Below, one piece after another: positions 13,322-23,906 of a DNA stretch of 64,000 nt. Numbering within the stretch: the stretch's first letter is position 1; the number at the start of each line of letters is the position of its first letter. Origin of the DNA: Macrolepiota albuminosa (taxonomy: Eukaryota; Basidiomycota; Agaricomycetes; Agaricales; Agaricaceae). A program made the translations under genes and the position numbers. The notes beneath the pieces are model-generated. The model saw nothing but the letters and a program-made list of their open reading frames with translations. It searched no databases and was not told where the DNA came from. Location: contig JAMWFC010000092.1 in assembly GCA_027475525.1 (NCBI GenBank), positions 930,001 to 994,000 on the forward strand, written 5' to 3'.

Positions 13322-13475
13322 GAGCAACAAATGTTGAATTACATGAACATTGATGACTGATATCTTACGATGGCTTTCATACTACCTCTTGAGACATTGA
13401 GCAACAAATGTTGAATTACATGAACATTGATGACTGATATCTTACGATGGCTTTCATACTACCTCTTGAGACATT
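13322..13475. repeat. 77-bp tandem duplication no. 6
   Basis: Bases 13322-13398 recur exactly at 13399-13475. The match ends sharply at both borders. Confidence 0.9.
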
Positions 13476-14088
13476 TTTTACCCAATGTGGTCCGTTATAT
13501 TTTCACCGAGTTATCCTATTTCTCACATCTGGTCAATCGGTCGTCCCTGAATTGTTCCACAAGCTCTCATCACCGTTCCCTCATTGCCTTTCTATATTAA
13601 ACTGAGTACCAAGCACCCACATATACCACCGTCCATAGCACCTAACATACAATATACTACCACCCATATCATGTTGCGTCGTTTGTTTTTTTTTTTTTTT
13701 TTTTGTATTTTTCCCAGTTAATATAGTAATAAATAAATGTCATCATCAAAACAACATGTTGTATCACATCAAAATAATACATCAATTATATAATTGACCA
13801 TATGGACGAACGGTTTGGCAATACCTACCAAAGGGAATTATATGTATATATTATTATTATTATTATCATTTTTCTCCCTTAATGCTTGATTAATGAATTA
13901 TCTAAGTACGATACCTTTATAAACCGCGGACCAAGAAAAATTAAATACGACATTGATGGATAAATAGTTATATCATCTCAAATAATACGTGAAGATAAAA
14001 ACAATATTACACGGTTTAGATTCAATTAGATGGTTTCGCACTCAAAAGAATGTAATAATATGGAATACATGTAGCAATCACGGAACTC

Positions 14089-14581
14089 GTGGCTGTGCAT
14101 CAATAGTAGACTCAAATGATGCACAGCCACAATAACACGATTGGAATAAATAATTAAATACAGCTGTACGTCTACAATGCTATCTACTTCCGCTACATAG
14201 TAGCTAAGGACATATTGGATAGGAAATGCCTCAGTAGACCCACAGCTGAACAGTATAGGCATAACTAAAAGGGTGCAATTGGGGTAGCATCAAAAACCCA
14301 GTGAAGAAAGCTTGCCACCACCATGAGCTAAATCCACTATTTACATAAAGGAAGAGTTTGAAGGATCTGTTAGGATGTGACCAAGCCAGCAAGCGAGCAT
14401 TGGACCTGACCCCTGGTGGCTGTATATCAGTCAAATATACAATTGATACACAGCCACTATATGCATGAAATTGCACGCTAATACTATATTGACAATAAAT
14501 AATTAAATATATAATATAAAATATATGTTCATGATTATAGTGGCTGTGCAATGGTCATATATTCAAATGGTACACAGCCAC
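14089..14581. repeat. Three 42-bp palindromic elements (GTGGCTGT...ACAGCCAC)
   Basis: Three copies, each exactly 42 bp, lie at 14,089-14,130, 14,416-14,457 and 14,540-14,581. Every copy starts GTGGCTGT and ends ACAGCCAC. Copy 1 has perfect 14-bp arms around a 14-nt loop. Copy 2 has 13-bp arms with one mismatch. Copy 3 pairs over the outer nine bases. The loops differ, but all contain a CAAAT- or CAATT-like core. The spacing is irregular (327 and 124 bp), so they do not form an array. Each could fold as a hairpin in RNA or DNA. Confidence 0.8.
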
Positions 14582-14750
14582 AATGACAAATAGATTCTAT
14601 ATTTATTTATTTATTTATTTATTTATTTCTTTATGAATGAGTGAATACTTCTGAGGAGGCCGACATCCTATGCACCTCTTCACCTGGATGGCTGCATACC
14701 TGGGACCAAAACAATGTACTAGAATAGTGAAACAAAGTCACGCTTGCCAA

Positions 14751-14935
14751 TAATCGGCAGTCTATTTGGCGATCACTTTCCATGTGGATCAGCTGAATGA
14801 AGGTCACGCTGGCCGTTAATCGACAGTCTATTCAGCGATCACATTCCATGTGGATCCGCTGATGCTGAGCATTCAATATTCAGCAGTCTATTTAGCAATC
14901 ACATTCCATGTGGATCTGCTGAATGCCAAGCATCT
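14751..14935. repeat. Three imperfect tandem repeats of about 60-66 bp
   Basis: Three units share CAGTCTATT, GCGATCAC or GCAATCAC, and TTCCATGTGGATC followed by an AGCTGA, CGCTGA or TGCTGA word. They are diverged at scattered positions, many of them C/T or A/G. No gene overlaps them. Confidence 0.75.
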
Positions 14936-15376
14936 TAGAATCGACCCTGTATGTGATTGGTGATCTATTGTACCATTTGAGGCTTTGGAACGACACACTG
15001 TGTAAATCTTATGCAACCGGCAAGGAGTCTAAGTGAGTAATGACATTCCTATACATCTTTTACGTTCATTTTTTATGACCTTTATCTTGTATAAGCGGTG
15101 CATATGCCATTCATGACACATGAAACAATAAATAACAAAAACGCACTTGAAAAGATTAGTTAAAAATACATGAACTTTGCAGAGGACTCAAAACTATCTG
15201 TATCGACACAACACTCTTATTGTTACTTACGTACAAACTTGGGGTTTATTTTTATTTATTCATCTAAGTGATGTGGCGGTGGCTATGTATTCATAGCGGT
15301 AATAGAAGTAGAAGCTTGATGCCATTATAACAAAAGGGTAGATAAGAAAAACATGTTGACCATCCATCTTTCTTTG

Positions 15377-17521
15377 ACTATGTCACGCCACTCTACCCCT
15401 AACTGTTCGCCTACACCACCCCCACCTGGTGATAACTCAACTGCTTCATGGCTACGCTACAAGGAGTGCTGAGAAATATATGAGCACCGTCTAGACAAGC
15501 GGCAGATAGCAGACCTTTTCCAGCAGCGTAAGTAGTTTCCCGGCATGTCTGCATACTTACCAGGCACGCCCCCCCCAGAGATGGCAGGCCGGTCTATGGG
15601 GTCAATTTCATTGACACTGACATCCGGCCCATTGGCACCAGAGAGGAGCATGCAGATGGCCGGCCTGAGCAGCTCAGTCCAATCAGCACCTGCTGTGAGC
15701 TTGTCGACACATACTGAACAGCCTGTTCTTGGCCCTGGTCAGGTACAGCTAGTCCTGGCAACAAAGCGGATCCCTCAAGCTGATGTGACACTGGAGCAAT
15801 TTGCTGCAGCCCAAAACCGGCACTATGGCCCTCCCATCCTCAAGTGGTGTCAGAACAAGGGTCCTGTGAGTGTTCTCCTAGCCCGGTTGTGCGTCCTAAC
15901 CATCACCAGTGCTCGTTATGCTCATGTCGAGGTGAACTATATGAGTTCAAGGCGCCGGTGGCAAAATCTCGCAGGGATAATTCCGTTTGTGTTTCCTGTC
16001 AAGCCTGGCACGAGCGATGCTCTGTGGCTCAGGCATGGAAGGCATCTTGCATGAGCAAAGAACAGGGGTGGGACATGACCTGGGTGCTGACCCAGTTGGC
16101 TAGTGCATCCAGATCGAGGGCCAAGTGGGGCACAGGCTGGGAGTTCATCGAGAGAAAGGAAGGCAAAGGTGTCGACTACACGGCAGGAGAAGGGGAAGCG
16201 CAGAGCTTCATCTGCGTTGATGGAGGAAGCGCCGACAGCTCGGCAGGATAAGGAAAAGCACTGAGCATCACCGGAGCTGTACTTCGGGGAGGCAACAAAT
16301 TCAGGTTCAATATTATTTAATCATGCATGCGGACATGCAAATACAAAGTCATTGAGTGCAGGTAATGTGCCCAGGTCAAAGAGTGAGGAGTCAAGTGGAG
16401 CACGGCCTGAGGGTGAGGAGTCAAGTGGAGCATGGCCTGAGGGTTCATTGAAGGATGTGGAGTTGGTTGAGGCACAGACTGAGGGTTCATCGCAAGAAGG
16501 AAGCGTGGAAGCGTCGTCTCCGCAACAGGACAAGGGGAAGCGCTGAGCTTCAACCAAGTTGGTGGAGATAGTAGGGTACAAGCGTGCGTGGAGGTCCCCA
16601 AGTTTGGACATGTCAGATATCCATGAAATCCCCCCGATACCTGCCCAATCATCTATTAATGAGGAAACATGCCAGCATTTGCAGGAGGCCCTGGCAAATG
16701 AGTACCAGGTAACCTTACAGCTGCACCATACACGAGAGGATCTTCAGTGGGAACGACGCGCTTGGGAGGCCATGTGGGAAGAGAGGAATAGGGCTATTTG
16801 TGACAGGGACAGAGCATTTGGAGACAGGGATGCTGCTTTAGTGGCACGCGTGGCTATCAAAGACGAGTTGGCTGGTTTGCGAGCGTGAGTAGAGCATATC
16901 GAGAATTGAGGGTCGGACAATGCGGCACCCGGGGCATCGGAGATAGAGGACATACGACAGATGATACGGCAAGTGGAGGTGGCACAGCCACGGATTTTAA
17001 GGAGGAGAAACTGGCTGTTGAACGTGTTGGCGTCGTCCCATGAAGATGTTATGCGTAAGTGACCCTATGTCCCATACTATATACCTGATACATCTTCATG
17101 CCCAGGAGTGGTGCATGAGTACCAACTGTTATTGGATGGTAGTTCCTCGGTGTTTGCCCTCATCCAGCAAGGGCTGCCCCCGCAGATCCCACCAGAAATT
17201 ACGCAAGGAATTGATCAGTTGGGAGGTCTGTTAGCAGTGCACTGACACAAGAATGCAGTGACACCAGGAACTTGGATGGAAGTGGCAGTGGATGCTGGCC
17301 AGCCCATGCCAACATGGAATGAAATAATCACGATGTTGGCATCAACTTTAGAAGAAGAAATGACAACAGCGGAGGTGGGTGAAGCCGCAGTGATAGCAGC
17401 AATGACAGGCAGAGGAGCAGTGGCAACAGCGGCGATGGTTGAAGCAGCAGCAGCAGCAGCGACGATGACCGTGGGAGAGACAGAGGAGGAAGATGAGGTT
17501 GGGAGGAGGCCCCTATCGTAA
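15377..17521 (+). pseudogene. Decayed multicopy gene with Cys-rich block and coiled coil
   Basis: Coding blocks run in order on the plus strand. First is SWLRYKEC (about 15,445-15,469), then an in-frame TGA at 15,470-15,472 and EIYEHRLDKRQIADLFQQR; the stop fits CGA mutated to TGA. A Cys-rich block at about 15,880-16,110 reads CSLCSCRGELYEF and DNSVCVSCQAWHERCS followed by EQGWDMTWV. A charged coiled-coil block with RDRAFGDRDAA lies at 16,650-16,890. The tail at 17,110-17,520 is Ala/Glu-rich. The order Cys block, EQGW-type motif, coiled coil resembles multicopy genes of unknown function in Boletales and other Agaricomycetes (recall only). A 33-bp coding minisatellite (GAGGAGTCAAGTGGAGCA) sits at about 16,384-16,440. 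At least one nonsense codon and several frame changes make it a pseudogene. Confidence 0.5.
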
Positions 17522-20060
17522 TTTCTTGCTTGCAACCCTAAATGTTGTACATTTTATATATCGTACTGTATATGGTTGAACATTGTATATAGTGTACTAC
17601 AGATGTAGATAGTGTACTACATTGGACTACTGGGCTATACATCAGGATGGTGTGATACTGACAATGTTTCATTGTGGACATTATAAGTGATCGGATGACT
17701 TGTACATGCTAATAATCAATTGTATTTAACAAGCCTACGTTATCACAATCACAATTTCCAATAGAAAAAGTCTTCAGACAAAGGAAATTTACCGGTTTCT
17801 ATTGTAAAACCTAGCTACAAAACAGGCAACAGGTTTCTTTGCCCCTTTTTTGATAAGAAACAAATTATGGCCTCAGTAGTGAAGTATTAATGTAATTATT
17901 AGCTGCACCGATACCAATGATTAATAAAGGGTCTTCTACTATTATTATGAAACCATTCCACTAAAGACGTTTAATTGATAAGAGCTTTACTGACAATAGA
18001 GCAAAGACGAGGTACCATTCAATGTTCCTCATGATAATTGCACCTAAGGCTCCAATGACGGTGGACACCAAACACCGCATAAACCCAGCAGTGTGTGTTT
18101 AGTCTTGACGTCCAGCTATGGGTATAGAATGTATATATAGATATTCTACTAACTACAATAAAAATAACTAGAAACAGAACGTTTAGTATGAGTGTTTCGA
18201 TATGCATAAAGCGAACATACCTCTAGTCGAGCATGAAAATATTGGCCTTGACTATGCCCAGATCTACTTGATGAGGTATCATTACGTTGCTGCACTGCGC
18301 ATAACATTGAGCAAGTTCGAACGTCAAGAACACTTCACGTACCAAATCCTTTCCACATGAAGTGAAATCAGGCTCATTAGGCTCGCGGTGTACTATATGT
18401 TTGGCGACAATGAGCTTTGCATTCCACTTGACCTCTTTCAAAGCATCTGAGTAAGTCCAAACTTCATCAAGCCATTGATTTTCATGAGTATGGAATGCGG
18501 CAACAAGAATTCCTCATCCATCAAAAGCTTTCATTGTGAGATGGGTCCGTTTGTCACAATGCGTATAGCTCCTGACTCAAGGTCAATGAATGAGCAAACC
18601 AAGAGGTCAAAACATACAGAAAAACGAGATGAGCGGGTCTAATATGATACAGCACATCTGAATACCTCTCCGTCATCTGGAGAATCCCCTGACAAGACAT
18701 GGTGCGCATCTTGATTCCAGAGGGGCAGTGGGAGGATGTGTGAGGGCGCCACAATAGGATATCACGGTAGTGCTCCATGTGGTAGTAAATTGAGGATGAA
18801 AGAACTGGGAGGATGTGTGAGGGCGCCACAATAGGATATCACGGTAGTGCTCCATGTGGTAGTAAATTGAGGATGAAAGAACGTGTTGGGTGTCTTTGAA
18901 CGTATGTCTTGCTAGTGCAAACAACAAAACCTCAGTCTGTAACAGCATTTGAAAATGCTGAAGTCCATAACATCATTATATGAGCATCCTGGGAGCACTC
19001 TAGATTATGGCTTGTCGACGCACAACAGCCGCTTAAACAGCAAATGTCTTGCTGGTAAGGGTTGTAGCGTGCCGAGTCATCTCTGCCATCATACTTAGAG
19101 GGAGGAGCACCATGAAGGGACACACAAAGAAGCAGAGAAGGACATAAAGGAAAAAATAGTGGGACGATGTAGAGAAGCTTGGATTGGAGAAGACATCAAA
19201 TTGAGTAGTACGTGCCTTGGTTTTGAGGAACAAAGCATATAAATACCTCTGCTTAGGCAAGGAGATACTTGGAATCATGATGTCAATGATACGGTGGTGG
19301 CAACCTGTATTTGTCATGAACACATCAATAAGGGATATAGAAACAGTGACGGCAAATGACCACAAGAAAATGCATACGATTCGGAGTAGAGTCTGAAGTA
19401 AGTAGTATGGGAATCCAAATCACTGTCGGAAGAGTCTGAATAAGAATATTTAAATTTGAGCATAGCCCATTGTTGCTCCATGTTAAGCCGTGGCACATTA
19501 ATAATCGGTCATAATGACGGCTTGTCACATGGAAGACTGTCAAAATTAGTAATTGCCATAATCTAGTAAATCAATGATTTGTTGTCATATATCTATTGCA
19601 CTGGATAACAGACCTCTCAAATGACAATAGGTGTTCATTAGATAGTGGCAATATGCCGAATCTTTCGGGGTATCTCAGCCCTGGTATTCAGGGATCGCTC
19701 TCCACAGAAGGCAGCCAAGGAAATAACTCATAATGCATGTGTCTGCTCCAATATATGATTTTCGCATAGTGGCTATTGTCTGTGATCTAATATCATGTCC
19801 TATTGTGCCTGTACCAGGCTGGACATAGAAAGACTCACAATTAGTCATCAAAATAGGCCCATTTTTCAGAGACCGCTGGATCTATGGGTCGACTGGACAT
19901 CCAATACATCTGGCAAGGAAAGAACGTCAGCCAAATAAAACATTGTTTAATTGGAACATTACGGACCGAGTAGATGTAGAGAATGTGTTAAAACAGACCC
20001 AACCATGGCTATATTCTGGTGTATGTAGATATCAAATATTAACATAGTAAAGCTACAGAA
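17522..20060. other. Repeat-rich stretch, no gene model supportable
   Basis: One minus-strand block at 18,441-18,223 looks coding (KEVKWNAKLIVAKHIVHREP, VREVFLTFELAQCYAQCS, then VDLGIVKANIF) but has no intact gene around it. I considered an alpha-kinase-like origin and could not support it. The rest is AT-rich with scattered short frames and one 77-bp duplication at 18,729-18,882. Confidence 0.4.
18729..18882. repeat. 77-bp tandem duplication no. 7
   Basis: Bases 18729-18805 recur exactly at 18806-18882, with mismatches directly outside. It is part of the period-77 set. Confidence 0.9.
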
Positions 20061-20064
20061 CAAA

Positions 20065-20470
20065 TGACGTTAAAAAGGGAAGACCCTATTCCCACACATA
20101 TATGTAACCGTACTAGTATCACATGACGTTAAAAATTGAAGACATTATTCCCATGCATCTCTGTAACCACGTAGTATGGTAGTAAGTATCACATGACGTT
20201 AAAAAGTGAAGACATTATTCCCACGCATCTCTGTAACTGTACAGACAAACAGTAGTATCACATGACATTAAAAAGTGAAGACATTACTTCCACATGTACA
20301 TAGTCTACTGCTGACTAAGTAACTGTACAGACAAATGGTAGTATCACATGACGTTAAAAATCGAAGACATTATTCCCATGCTTACCTGAAGGAAGTAATG
20401 AGAAACAAACACAGTCACATGACAGCAAAAATCAAAGACATTTTTCCCACACATAGTCTACTGCACAGAA
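20065..20470 (+). repeat. Six imperfect tandem repeats carrying TGACGT, possible LTR enhancer
   Basis: Units begin near 20,064, 20,122, 20,192, 20,261, 20,346 and 20,417. Each has ATGACGTTAAAAA or a close variant, then GAAGACATTATTCCCA, with unit lengths of about 57-86 bp. The TGACGT core is the CRE/ATF-type bZIP site. The block lies directly upstream of the gypsy element, so it could be the U3 enhancer of a 5' LTR. The matching 3' LTR is absent, so this stays an inference. Confidence 0.6.
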
Positions 20471-20907
20471 AAACCTTGATCTATTCTAGATCTCGGAACA
20501 GTAGTCTACTTCTGCCTCTATACTCATCTGTCTATCTCATATAGCTTGCTCAATCTACTTTCTTCTTTTCACAAGTCTCCCAGTTCACTAAGTCTCACTT
20601 TAATCTTCTCCTCCATTTTCTGGTCTCAGGCTCTTCTCCAATCACTTCTTCATTGTCTCTCTGCCTTACCTGGCTCCATCTCCCTTTGCTGTATCTCAGG
20701 CTTAGCTTGGACTTCTGCTCCTTCACCTCTTCCAATTCTGGCACCTTGCATACTCTCTAGAGCATTCTCACACCTCACCCAAAACTCCAGATCTCACCCC
20801 ATCATTGCCTGGAGATACTTCATAAACTTCAAGTTCATCTAGTAAGAACCTGCTTGCCATTGAAAGTTCCTGTCATCAGCAGAACCTGACATATTATCAA
20901 AACTCTT

Positions 20908-21061
20908 CCTTACCATGTTCTCAATATCTACATACACTACTGTCTACCACCCTGCAGGCTACCAGACTGACACCTACAGTTGCCCCTTACCATGTTCTCA
21001 ATATCTACATACACTACTGTCTACCACCCTGCAGGCTACCAGACTGACACCTACAGTTGCC
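20908..21061. repeat. 77-bp tandem duplication no. 8, in the gypsy leader
   Basis: Bases 20908-20984 recur exactly at 20985-21061. It sits inside the gypsy element upstream of gag and is the last of the period-77 set in this window. Confidence 0.9.
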
Positions 21062-21759
21062 TAATATCTGAACAATACAATTACAGTATCTCCCAACCCC
21101 TATACCTGCCCCCAATATCCAAGATCTACCTGGCACCCCACCTTTTGGCTTGCCCTCGAGCTCACTCAGTATCCAACACCTTCCACTCCTGGGCACATGC
21201 CATGGAAAACCCACCCCCAAGACCCTCTCTGGCAGCCAACTGGGATGACCCCCAGGGGAACACCCTCTCCTACATCAACAAACCCCAGAAACCCTGACCC
21301 CCTGCTAGCAACCTGGGTAACCCACCCCCCAAATTCTCCCATAACTGCCTCCCTCACATGGAACCAAGACCTCCTTGGGCCTGAGAAGGACCCCTGAGGC
21401 CCCATGGCACTGCCTAACTGCAGTATGGACCAGGACTGGCTCACTCCCCCTATGAGCCAGTTCCACTTCAGGCCCCTCCCAAGCAAGGACTCCCTCGGCC
21501 TCCAGGACAACAACTCCCCCAGACCACCAAACCAACCCCTCTTCAACCCCTTTCCACAGAGCACCCCCCCACCTGCTCACAAACCCTATGGGCCTGGCAG
21601 CTCTCCTCTATCCCCATGAGGAGAACCCCTCCTCAGTGGATGCTGAGACCACTCTCTAGGGGTTACAGAAGACCTCTGAAAGGTGGGCCACCTGACAGGG
21701 AACCCCTGGGAGGATGGGGCCCTATCACGGATGCCTTCCTGCCTCAATAGAGGGGAGGG

Positions 21760-22800
21760 AACTATTACTACTACTACTACAATGCTGCTCTGCCCCCCCA
21801 AAACCCGATCCTCCAGGATGACACCTGGGATGCCCTCCCCCAGGAAGGTAAGTTGGACATCCAGAAGCCTAAACCCTTCCATGAACATGACCCCAAAAAA
21901 TGGCAGACCTTCCTCATGCAGTGCCTCAACATGTTCCAGGCCAAACCTGTCATGTTTCAGGCCAAACCTATCATGTTCCAACTCAAGAGCTCCTGAGTGG
22001 CATTTGCTGCCTTGTACCTGCAGGGCCTAGCCTTTGATTACTAACACTGCCCTTCTCTGGTTCAACTCCAACAACCCTGTCCTGTCGCAATGGCCAGCCT
22101 TCATACAAGAGTTTTTGAGCTGGTTCAGTATCTTTGACACTATCACAGAGGCTGAGGACAACCTCTTCAACCTCCAGATGAGGTCCAAGAAATGCTTTGC
22201 CACCTTCATTGTCCAGTTCAAAAAAGAAGCCTACAAGATGGGCTGAAACTACAACACTCTCCAATTCATCCTCTGGCACACACTCCTCCATCTCACCTCC
22301 AAGCAAGCAACTTACAACAGTTATAAGGCCTTGGTAATCCAGATTGACCAAAAATACTGGAAAGACTGCAACAAGTACTCCAGATCCCAAATCTAGTGGA
22401 ACTCTTCAGGAGGACTCTTCTGAAAGACTGCCACCTCCAGAGCCTCTGACCCAGTACCCTCAAACTCCACCTCATGCCCCACCCTGGGACGAGGAGTTCC
22501 TGGACCACTCTGCACACTGGCCCTGAGACCCCCAGCCACCCTTAATGCCACTGACACCCATGACCTCTCTAACCCACTTTCCAGAAACTCCAATGACTAC
22601 GATACTTCTGCCAGTGACCACCTCAAGGACAATGAGGAGGCTCTTTGTGCAAACCGAGTCCAAAACTCCAATCAGCCCTGAATTGATGTCCCCAAAAAGG
22701 TTCAGGAGCAGTGACAATGGAAGGGCACCTGCCTCCTCTGTGGGGAGCTCAGTGAACTCTTGACAAAGAAGACTGCAACTTCCAATTCACAAAAAACAAT
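21760..22800 (+). pseudogene. Gypsy gag remnant
   Basis: A retrotransposon capsid-like region is recognisable from FHEHDPKKWQTFLMQCLNMF, then IQEFLSWFSIFDTITEAEDN, MRSKKCFATFIVQFKKEAY and NTLQFILWHTLL. This is the usual gag pattern of fungal gypsy elements (D-KW--FL-QC, then F---F-- and QFK--A). A remnant of a zinc knuckle reads GTCLLCGEL near 22,730, with the later ligands lost. Several in-frame stops (for example after YKMG at about 22,244) and frame shifts make it non-functional. A short internal repetition of FQAKP near 21,930-21,970 may be a local duplication. Confidence 0.7.
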
Positions 22801-22979
22801 CTGGTGATTTAGAAATGGAAGATGATCTGAATTGCAAACTGACCAACAAAGTGACTCTGCCCTGATTTCATATATTTGTGCTACAGCTAACTCTCTTCTG
22901 GACACCCTCTTGATTCACCCCCCCTTGCACTCCTCTCAATCCCTACTCCTTTGGACTACCTTCACCTTATCCCCAGAGC

Positions 22980-23740
22980 CTGTCAACATGCTCATAGACA
23001 GCAGTGCCATCAACAACTTTATTGACAAAGTGTGGGTGGCCCTAGCTCCTCAATCCTCTCAATGGCTCCCCATCTCCATCTACCTCTGACTCTTCACTGG
23101 CAGCACCTCTTTGGCTGGCAACATCACTCACTTTGTTCAGATGCCAGTGACCTTCCCCTCAGGCCACCACCAAACCCTCCAGCTCCTGGTCACCAAGCTC
23201 CACACCGCTGCCTCCCTGATCCTTGGACTTCTGTGATTACACTCCATGAATTCCTGGATCAACTGGATGACTCTTACTCTCTGCCTCAATTGTGGCACTG
23301 CCCTGAATTCCATCCCTTTCAAACCATCAGGCCCCAACTTGACCTGGAACATTCCCAGCCAATGCCCTGGAGGAACCCTGGACCTCCACTCTCAGTTCTC
23401 TCAGTCTTTTGTCATCCACATACAACTCAGCAACTTCTCTAAGGCCCTTCTGGCCCTTGTCAACAGTGGGACTACCAGAATATTCATCAGTGACCAGCTG
23501 GATCTTGTGCACAATGACCTCCTGAAGCCTCTTGAACTCCACTTGTTCAATGGAACTGGCATCCCTGGACTCATCACCCAGAACCATTCCACTACACTCA
23601 TCCTTGACAATGGACTGACATTTCCTGCTAACCTCCTGGTAACACAGCTCCCAAAGTCAACCCCCATTGTCTTAGGTCTCTCCTAGCTTCATGAAGTCAA
23701 TTCCGACATCTACTGGAGAGATCTCACAATGACCTTTCTC
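22980..23740 (+). pseudogene. Two tandem retropepsin-like protease domains of the gypsy pol
   Basis: Two aspartic-protease-like domains follow one another in one reading frame. Domain 1 (22,983-23,280) reads VNMLIDSSAINNFID, then LFTGSTSLAGNITHFVQMPV, ILGL, LHSMNSWINW. Domain 2 (23,430-23,740) reads LALVNSGTTRIFISDQL, HLFNGTG, PKSTPIVLGLS, LHEVNSDIYW. Each has the family order of D-SG-type active site, F-G loop and (I/V)LGL-WL----N-IDW end. Active sites are degenerate: D-S-S in domain 1 and N-S-G in domain 2. In-frame stops at 23,087 (TGA where the family has Arg), after LGLL (TGA) and at 23,684 (TAG where the family has Trp) are all transition-type. Most gypsy elements have one protease. Confidence 0.65.
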
Positions 23741-23906
23741 ACTCAGAAAGCCACCCTTGCTGCTGCCATCTCTCTCCACCTCTAGACCCTCTTGTTTGCC
23801 CCAGCAGGACCCCATCAAGTTTCTGCCCAATGTTCCCCAGAACTGCATCAAGGGAACCCACTACTCAGCCCAGAACCACCCCCTCTTGCCCTGATGCTGC
23901 TCCAAT

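Noticed and set aside
14089..14581. CRISPR-like array from the three 42-bp repeats
   Set aside because: Spacing is irregular (327 and 124 bp), the repeats are palindromic with variable centres, and the sequence is eukaryotic.
18223..18441. Alpha-kinase fragment
   Set aside because: The block looks coding, but I could not find the ATP-binding or zinc motifs needed to support it.
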